Assembly: GCA_964023275.1 (NCBI GenBank)
Contig: OZ029913.1
Location: 50,847,509 to 50,911,508, forward strand
Direction: 5' to 3'
DNA from: Norana najaformis
Lineage: Eukaryota; Annelida; Clitellata; Crassiclitellata; Hormogastridae
Length of the DNA stretch: 64,000 nucleotides
Positions 51,801 to 63,639 of the stretch are shown here, piece after piece (position 1 is the stretch's first letter; each line of letters begins with the position of its first letter). The notes beneath the pieces were generated by a model, which saw only the letters and a list, made by a program, of their open reading frames with translations, made no database searches and had not been told where the DNA came from. Both the position numbers and the translations under genes were made by a program.

Positions 51801-53269
51801 GATATGTGGTTGCTTTTGATAAATCTATAAGGGCCGATCGACTCAACTTCAATTATGTTTGCTTGCGGAAGAGAGGTCATCTTTTCTAAGCTGAACCTTC
51901 AGCCCTCTTATAAATTGGCCTACATTACTGTTCTTCGTCACCGAAGCAGATTTAACGTTTTACTAATTTAAATTAAGGAGTAAGCTCTAACAGAACTACG
52001 CACCCAAGTAATCCACATCATGTATTCTCTCATAAATATGACATGAACATAGGCCTACATGTTTTGGTGCATTTATATTGCAAACATAATTTTTGCTAAC
52101 CTTACAACTTACTCTACCTAATTTTATATATGTAATTTTCTACCTACGTAGTGAATATACATTATATTATGCCTTTAACTTCGCTTTGTAGCGTGACAGC
52201 CATGATATTTACCTTTTGCAGGAATCATATTCGCCAAATAACGTACCATAATTATAGTTAGCGCCCCTCTTTCAGCTAAAATTGAACGCATGCAGCGTAG
52301 ACTTGAGTGAGTAGATGAGTAAGCTGTTGTGATTTTCTTATGAATGGCATACTTTACAATGGGCCTTTGGAAGCCAATGTAGGTCTGTAGGCATTTTGAC
52401 TGACGATGTGTAGAATTGGGTTGACTGTCCAAGGTGATCAGCTTTTCGGCCAAGAAGCGCAGTAATATAGGCCTAGTTTATAAGAGGGCTGAAGGTTCAG
52501 AACAAAGAGTAGGACACGTAATTATGCACAGAAACACTGTCGCCATGTATTGAAGGTAAACATATGTAGGCCTGTTTCTGTCTCTGTCTCTTCTCTGTCT
52601 CATTCTTTCATTTAATCATTTACACCCTCTTTATGTTTGTGCCCACTGCCTGCTACTGGAAACTTACGAGTACACAGAAGTAGAGTCTGCTGGCCTACTG
52701 CTGATGTTTACAGACAAAGTGTACCTGCGTACCAACTCAAGGACTATGGAAACCATCCTATTCATACGCACATACATACTGGATGTGTGTGAAATCGATG
52801 TGATAATATTGAATGTTAAACCAGGACGAGCAGATCATGGTTGTATGGGGTTGGCAGGAAGTTTTAGAAGTGAACGCAGAGACAGCAGGTGAGACTGCAC
52901 AGGGTATATGTAGGAGTGTTTTGTGTTGATAGGCCTACGCCGTGCAGTCCAATTTTCAATGCGTGTCAAAGATATGTCTCCTTGACGATAGTGATGATGA
53001 CGACGATATTGTGCATTATGATAACCACGCTATTAATTTGTGGCAGTAACGGCGGGATAACGAATTCGATTGTAGACCCTACGTAGCCTACTAAATAATT
53101 AGCGAATTAAGCCAACTGTAGAAGAGTCCGAGTACAAATATTTACAAAGGAGATTTACAGAATCTGAAGATACTTTCTGCCATTGAATATTAGCGACACG
53201 GTGTTTTGAATTGAAATTTGAAAAGAGAATTGTTAGATTTAGACTGAAAGTGACAAGTTAAACAAAGAC

Positions 53270-53407
53270 GATGGAGCAATTAAACGTTCAAGAACAAGTG
53301 GAACTCGAGAAAATGTCTTCGGAAAGAATTCGGCAAACGTTGACTAAGATTGAATTCGTGAAAAAAACAAATCAAGAAGATGTTATGAGATCGCGATATG
53401 GTGATTG
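53270..53407 (+). CDS. Small coding-like ORF, unknown
   Basis: ATG to TGA, 45 codons: MEQLNVQEQVELEKMSSERI, RQTLTKIEFVKKTNQEDVM. Helical and charged. Beyond the stop another frame reads RRKRKELVNALRKKWKSIGL, and at 53587-53731 a third reads RERIQEEERRRQNKEREGRE. Together this suggests a decayed coiled-coil ORF, or exons I could not delimit. Confidence 0.3.
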
Positions 53408-53538
53408 AAACGTTTGCAAAAATTTGATTGAAGGAGGAAGAGGAAGGAGTTGGTGAATGCGCTGCGGAAAAAGTGGAAGTCAATTGGTCTAATGTCGATG
53501 GAAGCGTTCATTCGATGAATGATGATGACTACACAAGA

Positions 53539-53545
<7 letters not shown>

Positions 53546-53590
<45 letters not shown>
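53546..53590. repeat. (AC)n/(AG)n microsatellite
   Basis: ACACACACAC followed by (AG) units. A 27-bp block starting GAAGAGAACGCATACAAGAA then occurs twice (53586-53612 and 53640-53666). Confidence 0.92.
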
Positions 53591-53591
<1 letters not shown>

Positions 53592-54687
53592 AACGCATAC
53601 AAGAAGAGGAGAGACGCAGACAAAACAAAGAAAGAGAGGGAAGAGAACGCATACAAGAAGAGGAGAGGTTTCGAATTCGCCAGCTTCAGTCCGTCCTTAA
53701 CTGTGCAGCAGGATCGTCACCAACCCACTAAAACCCTCGCATGTTTTAGACCAGATGCGAGAGACACTGCACTAGCTCCTGGGTCTCGGTTGAAGCTAGA
53801 ATTACACACAAGATTTTCCTCTTCGGTTGAGCATCGATAGTCATTGTAGCTCAAGAAGAATTTTGTGAACTAATATCGAGTCAACTCGTGAGGACCTGTT
53901 GGTGTTCCTCTCCCATACAGCGATTCGTACACATCGTTCTTCTCGTGCATTGAAACATTCTCACGGAACAGCCTTCCACTTGAATGTAGAGCTTTATTGT
54001 CACGTCCTCGATTCCACTCTAGTCTAGCAGGAGCAAGACGTGATGGGTTCGCTCAGTACGAAGCGATATTTTAATAGAAATATATTAATTAATAAAACTA
54101 GCCGAAAGAAAGTTAGCGTTCGATCCAGAAAGTTCTTCTTAGCTGCGTTCATTGCTGTATTCTTTCCGATTTCTGTTCGAATCTTAATCTCCTCTTCGCC
54201 TGAGCGCACTCCTTTTATTCAAGTCCCTCGAACACGATCCCCTTTCCCTGAGACCGTCGAATGTATAGGGGCGTCTATTCACGTTCGTACAGCTCCATTG
54301 TCTATCCCCTATAGAATGATGTCTCGCGCTGTAGCTGTCAGAGTCTGTGGGGGATTCATGTCTTCAACTCAAGTCTTCATCGAAGGGCCCATCATGTTAT
54401 CCGATGTCGTAATGGCGACCTCAGGCGGGTATCGTAGTCGCCTTCATGTTGACCGCTGATCTTGGGCGCAACATTTATTGCCACAATCAGTTCAAGAAAC
54501 ATTTTCAGCTTATCATCTTCTTAAATCTGTTAGATAGGTAACAGTGTTTAGAGCTTCTGTGAGGTTCTTAAAAGGCGCTACATAATACATACTGTGCTTT
54601 GATTCAGTTTTTTATGCCTGGCTCATTAATCTCTTAATATTCATTCATACCTACCTACATACATGTTCAACTGCTAATAATTGAAAC

Positions 54688-54772
54688 GTCTCAGTGCCTG
54701 TGAATAAGCTGGTTCCCGCGACTTAGCTTTCGATGGGCGAAATCTCGAGATTACGATTACGATTACGATCTT
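54688..54772 (+). mobile_element. LINE 3' end, CGATTACGATT-tail family
   Basis: AGTGCCTGTGAATAAGCTGG, TTCCCGCGACTTAGCTTTCG and a clean ATTACGATTACGATTACGAT tail, so it is a rather young copy. Confidence 0.8.
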
Positions 54773-56164
54773 GAAAATCATGGCTTTTTTCAGTGAAACC
54801 CCAAAACACACCTCTTAAGCACGGAAAATGATTGAGATAGTTAAGTGTTATTATTGATTGTGTACTCTGGTTACAGTCAGAAATACAACATACTTCTCTT
54901 GGTAGGACCGAGGTCGAAACTTGATTCAACTGGTTTCATTCCTGCTTTCACACTAGAACGCTCCGGCTTTCTAGTTCATAGCTTCTCGTCCAGCTTTAAC
55001 TTCTCCAAACAGACTTCTCCAGTCATTGTAAGCTAAACCTGCTAAGATAAAGTCCTGTAAGATAACTTACGACAGCGCTGCCTTTATTTAGCGCCTTCAT
55101 CGTTTCCAGTTTCAGAGACACAGCATAAGTTGGATGATATATAATTCAGTTTAATCGGAATATGATTGCAATATTGAAACAACGATTGATCCATAGTCCT
55201 TCCTTGCATCCGTATGAACGTCGTTGAATTCGAACCCTTGGAACAGAAATTAATCAAGCAATCAAGCCCATTCAATGCCCTATGTGTAAATAAGCCATCG
55301 TCAACAAAATTCAAATGATTAGTAATTAACCAGATGCCCTTGCTGTCACAAGTGTTAGCTTAGTTGCGATACTCATTGGACTCACAAAGTTAAAGGCTCA
55401 TTAATTGGTTATTAACCTGATTAGTGCATTCGGCAAAAGATGAGACGTAGAAGAATAAATTAAGCAAACGTGTATTGAAAAGGTATTCTTAGCTCTATTG
55501 TCTTTCATTTCTACTAAGAATTGATATCAGTTTCTTTAGAGTAATTCACTTATGGGTTGCCTTCGTCAAGAGGTCTCATAGAAACGTCACAGCATGATTC
55601 CAACAGCCTCAAGGACGGCACCAATGGCATTACTCTATCACGGACTGGTACATTTAGTCCCTGCAGCTGAAGCCCGTACCTAACTCTAAGAGAAACGTTT
55701 TAGTAAATAACTTTGATATCAAAGGTCGTTTCGCAGAATCCGCTTGTCAGGCTGGATATACCACCATTTCGTACACTCACTACACTAATTAGCTTCTTCG
55801 TTCGTTTGAAATGCTCAAGTCGACCATTAAAGTCGCCATTTCGAATGCTGAGAGTTCAGCCTGTCGTTTTCTTTACGGTATTCTAGCGTTACGTTTAGAC
55901 GATCGCAAAAGTTAGAGGCTCAAAACCGACTTTCGTCAGTGAAGGAAAGCGGAACGTCTACTGCAGGATGGGATCGTCATGAGGTGCTTCGTGTGTATGT
56001 GCGTGCTCGCCGGTGTGGTCATTTCCGGCCTTGCGACCGGCATCGGCCGATTGCGAGGGAAGAGGACGCTCTAACAAGACACCACTTTTAAGAGTAACGC
56101 TTTTCAGGCGTTCTTTAAAACGCTACTTTGCCAATATTCTTCTGATTTCACACATCACAGATCT

Positions 56165-56574
56165 TCAGCTATTTTCGGAATCTTTGTCTCCGAGAGATTT
56201 ATAAGATGGTGGTCTTGAAAGTGGAACTGATTCGCAGACAAAGGCATATTCGGGGGGTGGAGTTCTAGCGCGAGAACTTGGCCTTGTCCACTGTGCGGTG
56301 TATGGAGGCAGATGAAGACAGATGTCCGTCGTTCGTTTGTTGAACGGAAGTGTCCTCGTGGACAAAGGAACACCAACGTAGGCAGACGCCGAACTTATGT
56401 CTTGGGGAGAATGGTCGAAGAGAGCGGCGCTGTAGCGATAGGTGGGACATTTTTTGTTACATCGGCAGACGAAGACGATGAAGATGCCAAAGAAGAGGAC
56501 CATCGCCACGCCCACAACTATAAACACAACCACCTGCTCCACCTGATTCATTTTCTCATTCGATTCCGTCGTCT
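56165..56574 (-). CDS. PPxY membrane protein, terminal exon
   Basis: Acceptor TTTCTTTGTCTTGAAG. It contains the membrane helix, a basic Cys-rich juxtamembrane segment and the proline/tyrosine motifs, ending KSLGDKDSENS and TAG/TAA. Confidence 0.75.
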
Positions 56575-59500
56575 CTTCAAGACAAAGAAACAAAGGTCGT
56601 ATTATCTTTATTGTAACAGGCTAATTAGGCCTAATCTTCTCGTGCATAAAATAATAAAATTTCTTTACGAATTTCTTACTCTAAGCATGCGCATAAATAT
56701 TCACTGGGCATAATCGTACCCGTAATCGTAAACTTGAGATTCTACAAGGCCCAAAGAAAGCTAAGTCGACGGAACCAGCTTAATCACATTCGCTCAGTCA
56801 AAAATAAATCGATGGGCAGGTAAGATCAGATTCAGTCCCAGGCCAAGATCCAAGGGTCAGGCAGGCAGACATTCAGACGGCTACGTTGGATGGGGTTTAG
56901 AATTGGAGCGGTGGGAGAGATAAGGAGAAGACGAGGAATCAGAATAGGATTTGATTTGTGGAAAATGAGTGTGTTCAGATTTGAGTGGAAGATCTGGATA
57001 GAAATTGCAAGGTATGGTGTTGGTGAGTTCGTAGGATGGGTCAGATAATTGCGTAATTCTGCTGGGAGTTTATTACAGAGAGGTGGAGCAGCTACAGCTA
57101 TGGGGCGATTTTTGAAATTTTAAGGATGAGGTGACGAAAGTGCCGATAAGTGTCAGGATGGAAGAGAAGAGGGTTGAAAGGAGTGGGTGGATCATAAATA
57201 GCTGACGAGGATAGGAGGTTGGGAGAATTCAGGTGTGTTGTAGGTAAGTACTAGGACTTTGTAGTCTATTGTATGCTAAGCTAAAAATTTAGCCATCTAC
57301 AAGTGCACCCAATTTGGGCTTTGTTTAATAACCATACAATAATTAGTCACTTTGACAAGTAAATGTAATCAGTAATAAATTACTATTTGTATAAAGTAAT
57401 TATTTACGGTGATTAGTTACTTTTATGGCCCAGTAACTAGTTCCAGAAACTAATTACTTTTTTAAAAGTAACTATCCAACACTGCCTCCTTTCTACGGAG
57501 GTAAGCTGGTGCGATATTACAGCCATAGCAACTGGGTTGGGCCGAATGTTCCATAGATATATAAACAGCTATCAGCCGATGCTGCACAGTATCTACTTCG
57601 AGAGACAGTTCGCCGTCTACGTCGTACTATGTCCAACAACTTTCCTGGGTCAATCACAAAAGCAATGGAAAGAATGTACCCTCTTCAACATTTAGCGAAT
57701 TTGAGGATTCTCCTTCAAGAATTAAACAATTCTTTCTCTAAAAACCTGAAAAGCAGGCAATTTGGTGGAAGATTTTAATTGTAGATAGCAATAAAATGCA
57801 TCTGGTGTTGTTTTGTAAGTAAAAAACAAATACAAGTATATAGGCTCATAATCACACGGTAAGCAAATGTATTTTATATATATGTACGGGGTAAGCCGAT
57901 GTATTATGCATACACAAATATGTACAGAAATGCATTAACAAATATTATGTGCCTACGAACCTAGTGACAGATAGACAGGCTTAGAGGCCCATATGCTGAC
58001 AAATGAGAAGTCCCAGCTCAGTACAACAGCACTTCTTTTTAATCGGAGTAACTATGACGAACATTTGCATTTACATTAAATGAGAATCACGCAGCATTCT
58101 GACTATGAACTGCAGACTGAATCCAGATAGACTGTTCTAAATTCTGCAGCTTTTGCATGAATTCATCTCTCAACTGCTCAAAATTCCTCACAGAATGCAT
58201 CAGGATGAATGTTTAGCCTACATTGCTCAGACTGGCTCATAGAATGCATCGAAACAACCCAAAATGGCTGCTGAAGGTTGCTTCAGAAAATGCTAAAAGT
58301 GAATGCTACTATACGTTAGTCTATATAGTCCAATTGGCTGAATAGACCTACCGGCGTTGAAACGTTTGTCTGCGACCGTGGATGGTGACATGATGCTGCT
58401 GTGACTGCTGCTGTGACTGCTGCTCCGTTGTATCTTCTGCTGCCCACGCTCTTCCTTTAATCAAAACTTTATGGTCTGTTCCTTAGAACACGTGATCGGA
58501 GCATTACGATTAGAACCAAGACGATCGTCGAGTGGATTGGAAGTCTCTAAATGATTGCTTTTCGATGCATGAACTACTGAATATCAAAGATTTCAATATC
58601 AAAGGCGTTCCTAAGATCTGTTCTAAAGCCACGCTCTAACTCAATTGAGGCACACGCTGCTCTGTGTTCGCCTTGCGTTTCTCGCCCCTATTAAAAGACT
58701 GCTATGTATTGTACGGAAGGCCGTTAAAGACACCACTCTCTTCGCCTCATAGTAGTCACTCGAATGTAAACACGCGCGTTACTCGTTCGCTAAGGCTCAT
58801 GCAGCGTTCCATTCACTGCTGACTAGCTAGAACTGAACCTATAGCAACAAACTAGCAAAATAGCTGAGACTGGTCGTCCGCCGGTCAAGACAGGTTCGTG
58901 ACAACAGACCATGACGGGAGAGGATTTGGTTCATCATGAACAATTGTATGTTTTAGTGACCGCTTTTTGAACCCGTTCACAGCTAAGATCATTTGGCTGC
59001 TGTTGGCCATACTGGGTTGCAAAACGATTGTAGTCGGAGACAGAAATTATTTCTCACGAATTAAAAGCACCCAATTTATGTTCACTACATACGAGGCCTT
59101 GAATTATTTCATTAATACGTCTACATTAACGATCGAAAATTGGTTTAAAGGTCGCAAAGGCTAAGTAGTGCAATAGCTCTTGCTAGCAACTATTGTCAAC
59201 ATGACTCTATGGTTTCCAAACGATACAGGCAAGCACATAATATGTAATCTCTTGTTCAAAGAAGTTAGTTACTAAACAGATTGTATATAAATAACGTATC
59301 AATGTATTTGCATCATTAAATAGATGTACGTGTGCCCTGAGTAGACTAAATTTTAGGCTACATTAAACTATTTGGCAAAAGAGTCGCTACTTCGTTCGAA
59401 TTTTCATTTAGCTGAGACTGAGAGAAAAGGTAAGGCGGCATTAAAAGCAATCAGCTAAAATAATCCATTCGAATAGGAACATTAGGATACACTGAAATTG

Positions 59501-59987
59501 GCTTTAACTTGCTTTAAAATCGCTAATTTTGTATCAAAAGAAATCGAGCTTGAGGAGATGCGAGTCTGGGGTCATAGAGATCATTCAACGGCAACACATT
59601 TAAATAGGAAATATACAAATAAACGTCAAAACCTTTCCAACCTCAAACTGGTTTCCTTCCAGCAGTAGAGTTTGAAAGATATTTGGATTTAATTTTTGCT
59701 TTTCGCGATACATTAGAAATATTAAAAATCGTGCAAACAGATTGTGAACAATCGTTAGAAATGAATGTTGATTTTTGTCTTATTCACAAAGAAAACAGCA
59801 GAGTTTTGGCATTTCCGAAAACTATCACTAGAAACATATACTTACCTGGACATATTGGCGTTGACAAATGATTAGCGGAATTAAAACCAGTCAAGCAGAA
59901 GACATTTGACACATTCATCTGGCCTACAGGAAACACTTGGATACTTAACTGGCCACCAGTTCCCACCGGTGCTTGCGAGCTGTGAGC
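56165..59987 (-). CDS. Single-pass membrane protein with PPxY tail, 3' part
   Basis: Two exons, 59846-59987 and 56165-56574, join in phase 1 through CCAG|GTAAGT and CTTGAAG. The outer part reads SIQVFPVGQMNVSNVFCLTG and ends HLSTPICP. After a short linker comes one strongly hydrophobic helix (VVVFIVVGVAMVLFFGIFIV) and then CRCNKKC. The cytoplasmic tail of about 100 residues has LPPYTA, PPPEYAF and RPPSYKS; the last two are PPxY motifs of the kind bound by WW domains of NEDD4-type ubiquitin ligases. The layout recalls Shisa or VOPP1/WBP1 adaptors, but the cysteine pattern that would assign a family is not seen. The 5' exons and start codon were not found. Confidence 0.6.
56710..57290 (-). mobile_element. 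LINE 3' end with ORF C-terminus (reverse)
   Basis: The longest copy of the CGATTACGATT-tail family. Tail ATCGTACCCGTAATCGTAAA, UTR landmarks ACCAGCTTAATCACATTCGC and GTCAGGCAGGCAGACATTCA, then on the minus strand decayed coding with LPAELRNYLTHP-like sequence. This places the family among LINEs whose polymerase ends in a WNxLPxxLR motif. Confidence 0.82.
57291..59845. other. Intron of the PPxY gene, no feature seen
   Basis: AT-rich intronic DNA. A plus-strand frame at 58967-59164 (non-ATG start, hydrophobic then KSTQFMFTTYEALNYF) looks mildly protein-like but has no supporting signals. Confidence 0.4.
59846..59987 (-). CDS. PPxY membrane protein, penultimate exon
   Basis: Begins after a weak acceptor (TTCATTAG; an in-frame stop lies just upstream) and ends at a consensus donor CCAG|GTAAGTATAT. 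It encodes the probable extracellular segment VGTGGQLSIQVFPVGQ..PICP with an N-glycosylation sequon (NVS). Confidence 0.5.
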
Positions 59988-60366
59988 CTAATGAACGTCG
60001 CTTTCTAAACTCTGACCTCTATCCTATATATTAATTGATGGATACTTGATGATATAGGGATCTAAGTCTGGCTGCTCTCTCCACTAACAGCCTACTGCAC
60101 GAGTATTGTAAAAAAAGAGGTAGGCCTCATTGAAAACAGCTAACCCTCGTACAAGAATTTTTTTGAATCGTTTAACAAATTCTTAGTATCATGTTGCACT
60201 AATTGTTCCAGACGTCGTTCTTGAGGATTCATCCAACCTCTGTAAAATTGTCCAGAAAACTGTGCTGGTCGATGCAGACCTACTTCAGTTAATTAGTAAA
60301 AGCAAAAATTGCTAAATTGGCTCACAGTACCTCATAGAGTGCGTACATTGGAGTTTTGTTAAATAG

Positions 60367-60825
60367 CTGTTAAGCAAATACGACGACATTGCCACAGCCG
60401 CTATAGTCCTATTCACAGAGCGAAAGTGCAACCAGTTGGACTGCAGATTTCCAGAAGACGAGTTGCTAGAATGGAAGGTGTTGTGTTACGCCCGTTGGCA
60501 GACGCTAGGAACTGTTAGGTTGCACAAACCGAGATTTCTAGATTAGCAGTAACCTAGTGTATGCTGTTTGATAAAATATATTATGATGAATATAAGCAGC
60601 AGGCTTACTTGCAGGCTTACAGTATCGCGATTCTATATTGCGGCCGAGAAATTTAAGAAAGGAATAATGAAGACATTTGACGACGTAGTATCCTACATTC
60701 TGGAGAATGAAGAACTAACCGAGTTAGAAGCACAGCTCACAGACGTATGTGCCACCTTCCATGCATCCAGTGTGCAATATGAGCTTGGCCTAAACCTTAA
60801 GCATACAACGAAGGCAAATGCGTGA
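60367..60825 (+). pseudogene. Decayed ORF, possibly transposase-derived
   Basis: One frame, interrupted only by stops at about 60543-60553, reads LLSKYDDIATAAIVLFTERK, RFPEDELLEWKVLCYARWQT and then FKKGIMKTFDDVVSYILENE, LTELEAQLTDVCATFHASSV, ending in TGA. Composition and continuity are clearly protein-like. The acidic helices recall accessory regions of DNA-transposon proteins, but I cannot name a family. Confidence 0.45.
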
Positions 60826-61957
60826 TCGACTTCAGGCTGACTACCTGAACTGTCTGATTATGACTAGTATGAATATGATTTTTATATTACATTGTCAAGA
60901 CTCTTGAATTCTGATCAAAAATCACCGATCATGTACAGGCTCGATGGCAATCGCATAAAGACAAACGAGAGACACTCTAACAGAAGTTAACCTTGTTATT
61001 AGTCTTTTATACAACGCGACTTTATAGCCTTTTAGTTGAGGCCCAACAGATGTACAGTCTTGCACTAAGTAGAGCGCAAGCCCCAAAAGTTACTGCCAAC
61101 GCAGGAGGCCAGTGCACTCATGGCAAAAATAGAGGGAACACTGGACACCATTGGTAAAATATTCGCTCCCAAACTTTTTATGAAATGCGAACTCTGTTAC
61201 ATAGTCTCACGCTTCAAATGTCAAGCCAATCGATTAAGATATTTTGAATTAATGAGGGCATAAACATCGCATGTCCTCTGTTTATTAGACTTAAAGCATT
61301 TCGCTGTCAACACTTAGCTGCACTACAGCGAAAATCTGTAACAAAATTTAAAGATGAATATATGAGTATACTACACAAACAATAGTTGAAGTCTACGTAA
61401 TATTTGAATATCATAGGCCCTATTGCATGCCATAAAAATCAGTTCTGCTTAAGCATTCCACACGAGAGCAATGTTCGATCGATAGGCATCTGCAGTTAGG
61501 ATCTCGCTTCGCCCACAGCTGCATTCTTGTCACGTTCGCCTATCCGGATATGACTTGATAACGATGAATTTTTGCTGTGCACTTGACATTCGTCACCGCT
61601 ATATATACACTGCAGTATATTGCAATATTATGAAATATGAAAAACGGCGAGAGTCGCCAGTGGAATAGCCTAGACTTATGCAATGCCAAATACCAACCCT
61701 GGCTATAAAACAACCAGGATTTTCAAAGGAGCAGGTTTCAGGACCTTCATACAAGAAGCTCTGACTGATGGGAACCATAAAGAAGTTTGCACATTACACC
61801 ATCCATTCCAAACATACCATATGGGTCTAATAATAATGTAACTGTGCAAAAAACAATGAACAACATCACTGCCTAGCGTCAACGGTCATTTGCTTAATTA
61901 AATATTAGGAAATAGTGCAGTACCTTTTCGTTTATCGAATAGCGTGCAGTCTTGTCT

Positions 61958-62008
61958 GCATGCCCATACAGGGCCCACATGGGCCTAATCAAATGTTTAT
62001 GGGCATGC
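61958..62008. repeat. Inverted repeat with nested palindrome
   Basis: GCATGCCCATA (61958-61968) pairs with TATGGGCATGC (61998-62008). The loop holds GGCCCACATGGGCC, itself self-complementary. It lies 26 bp before the perfect hairpin at 62035. Confidence 0.85.
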
Positions 62009-62034
62009 TCGCAGGGAGTTACCGCAATAGCTAG

Positions 62035-62089
62035 CATCTTCCATAAAATAGGTCAAGGCGTGCAGCCTTGACCTATTTTATGGAAGATG
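62035..62089. repeat. Perfect 25-bp hairpin
   Basis: The left arm begins CATCTTCCATAAAATAGG and the right arm ends CCTATTTTATGGAAGATG; all 25 positions (62035-62059 with 62065-62089) are complementary around the 5-nt loop GTGCA. It could form a cruciform or an RNA stem-loop. It lies about 300 bp downstream of the P450 stop codon on the minus strand. Confidence 0.95.
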
Positions 62090-62387
62090 TCGGCTAATTT
62101 GATGTGGATGTGTCGTCATATGCGCCTTCTTGTACTAAAGACGTTCGGAAATGGCTAAACTTCGTCTTTAGGACAAAATAGAAGTTCATAAAAAGTTCGA
62201 GCTGGTTTCGATGATCATGCAAATGGCAGGCCAAGCTCTACCTAAAGTATCCAAGAAACTTCTGAACCAGTGTTTCGACTACTGTAAGACTATGCGAATT
62301 ATTACAGGAAACGTGATGTCTGTGAAGCAACTGCTTTTTCTAGGGCAATAAGTTTGTGCGCTGCTTCGTGCAGGTGAATGTTCATCA

Positions 62388-62621
62388 CTAGATGCTGAGT
62401 TCCAGATCTCTTCTGACAAAATACATGTAGGATGGCTTCTGCGGCTGCTGTGCTATGTCCCATCGAGTCTCCAGTGTCTGCAGCGTCTCCTTTTCGCACG
62501 GCACCACTTTGTATTGTCTCAGAAATGTTGCCATTATCGCCTTCATCTCGATCATCGCCAGGAATTGTCCGATGCAGCCCTTTGGCCCGGTGCCAAACGG
62601 AAAGTACTCCTGCTGCATGTC
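62388..62621 (-). CDS. Cytochrome P450, terminal exon
   Basis: After the acceptor ATATTGCAG the exon encodes DMQQEYFPFGTGPKGCIGQF, the haem-binding loop whose Cys ligates the iron, fitting F-x-x-G-x-x-x-C-x-G with Lys where Arg is usual. Then the L helix (MIEMKAIMATFLRQYKV) and a C-terminal tail ending YMYFVRRDLELSI and TAG. Animal P450s of this kind are ER-bound monooxygenases acting on sterols, fatty acids or foreign compounds. The CIGQ..AM.EMK signature suggests the CYP4/CYP46 side of the family, but 77 residues cannot fix it. Upstream exons lie beyond 62622, probably outside the window. No pseudogene signs in this exon. Confidence 0.88.
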   Translation of the reverse strand, partial: DMQQEYFPFGTGPKGCIGQFLAMIEMKAIMATFLRQYKVVPCEKETLQTLETRWDIAQQPQKPSYMYFVRRDLELSI

Positions 62622-62841
62622 CTGCAATATTATTGTCAATTGATACGCCTTCGTGAAGTATGTAGAAACAGCTTGTAAATATAACTTATGCACGTACATG
62701 TGGATGTTGGTATCCACTGGTTCTATGGTAAGCATACATGCATGCATTTAAGTAGGGCCTTTATGTGCATATTTATATTGGACCTTCAAGGACCTCTGTT
62801 TCTCGTGAAGTAGTTTGGATTTTCAGCAGTAGACTGCTGAA

Positions 62842-62990
62842 GCACTGTAGCCGATTGGCTAGGGCTCGGTTTATAACGCGGAGTATACGGGTTCGAGCCT
62901 CTCCCGAGGCTGTTACTGTGTAGGGACCTTGAGCAAGTCCTTCACGTCCAACTGCTCAGCGCCATCGATGCTCCGTCGCATGGTCGTCTG
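62842..62990 (+). mobile_element. tRNA-derived SINE, best copy
   Basis: CACTGTAGCCGATTGGCTAG (A box), CGGAGTATACGGGTTCGAGC (B box GGTTCGAGCC at 62890-62899), CTGTTACTGTGTAGGGACCT, TGAGCAAGTCCTTCA and AGCGCCATCGATGCTCC. It is the reference copy for the family. Confidence 0.9.
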
Positions 62991-63144
62991 TGCATTTCTG
63001 AACTTTGGAAGGAGGGCAGTATCAAATGCAGTCACAAACTTTGTAAAGAGGGACGGTCAAATATAGTACAAATAAGACACTTAGCTCTTAGCTCTTAAAC
63101 ACTTAACTAACGAACGAACGAACTTGTCATTGCGACACAGTTGC

Positions 63145-63345
63145 CCAATGCGGAAAAATTCCTCTTAAACGAATCCTGATTCCTCCTCTCTTCTTTGCCT
63201 TTCTCGCCGCTCCAATCATAAACACTGTACACCGTAACAGTTAGACTGTCTACCTACCTGACCTCTGAATCTCGACCTGGAACCTAATCTGACCTTACCT
63301 GTCTACAGATTTTGCTTTTGACTGAGCGCCTGTGATCGGTTCAGC
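63145..63345 (+). mobile_element. LINE 3' end, CGATTACGATT-tail family, cut short
   Basis: ATCCTGATTCCTCCTCTCTT, CTACCTACCTGACCTCTGAA, ACCTTACCTGTCTACAGATT and TGACTGAGCGCCTGTGATCG; then it breaks into a SINE-like end (AGCGCCATCGATTGATGCAT) without its tail. Confidence 0.75.
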
Positions 63346-63420
63346 GCTCGCCTCGAAACTTTAAGTATTCGTAGCGCCATCGATTGATGCATTTTCATTA
63401 GTTGGTATGCCATATATATA

Positions 63421-63460
63421 TAGGCCTACATGTATGTATATATATATATATAATAAATAA
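63421..63460. repeat. (TA)n tract with TAGGCCTA
   Basis: TATATATATATATA with a GTATG interruption next to TAGGCCTACATG. Confidence 0.85.
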
Positions 63461-63639
63461 ACAAAATATTATGCATGAAACAGTTCACACTTAGCAAGAA
63501 AAGACAGAAAATTATTTAGCTACATGTAGAATTAAATTAGTTCAAGGCCTATGTGTAGATATAGGCCTATGCATGATTGTGATTTCAGTGAAGTGGGAGA
63601 AAAAATCGGCGAACCTACGATTTTGTATTAACCCATTCC

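Larger units (their letters stand above)
48049..53269. other. Spacer upstream of GH31, repeats only
   Basis: About 8 kb separates GH31 exon 1 from the next gene downstream on the minus strand. This part holds the hAT-like remnant (48680-50015), a reverse LINE 3' end (50622-50880), a 20-bp tandem repeat and one candidate small ORF (51432-51659). I see no TATA box or CpG-rich promoter that could be assigned to GH31. Confidence 0.5.

Noticed and set aside
53546..53590. CRISPR-like or other regular repeat arrays
   Set aside because: All tandem arrays found are simple microsatellites or a 20-bp minisatellite without spacers.
54040..54459. 139-codon plus-strand frame with a possible membrane helix
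   Set aside because: Arg/Ser-rich low-quality text, no motif, no splice or promoter signal, and comparable openness on the opposite strand; most likely chance.
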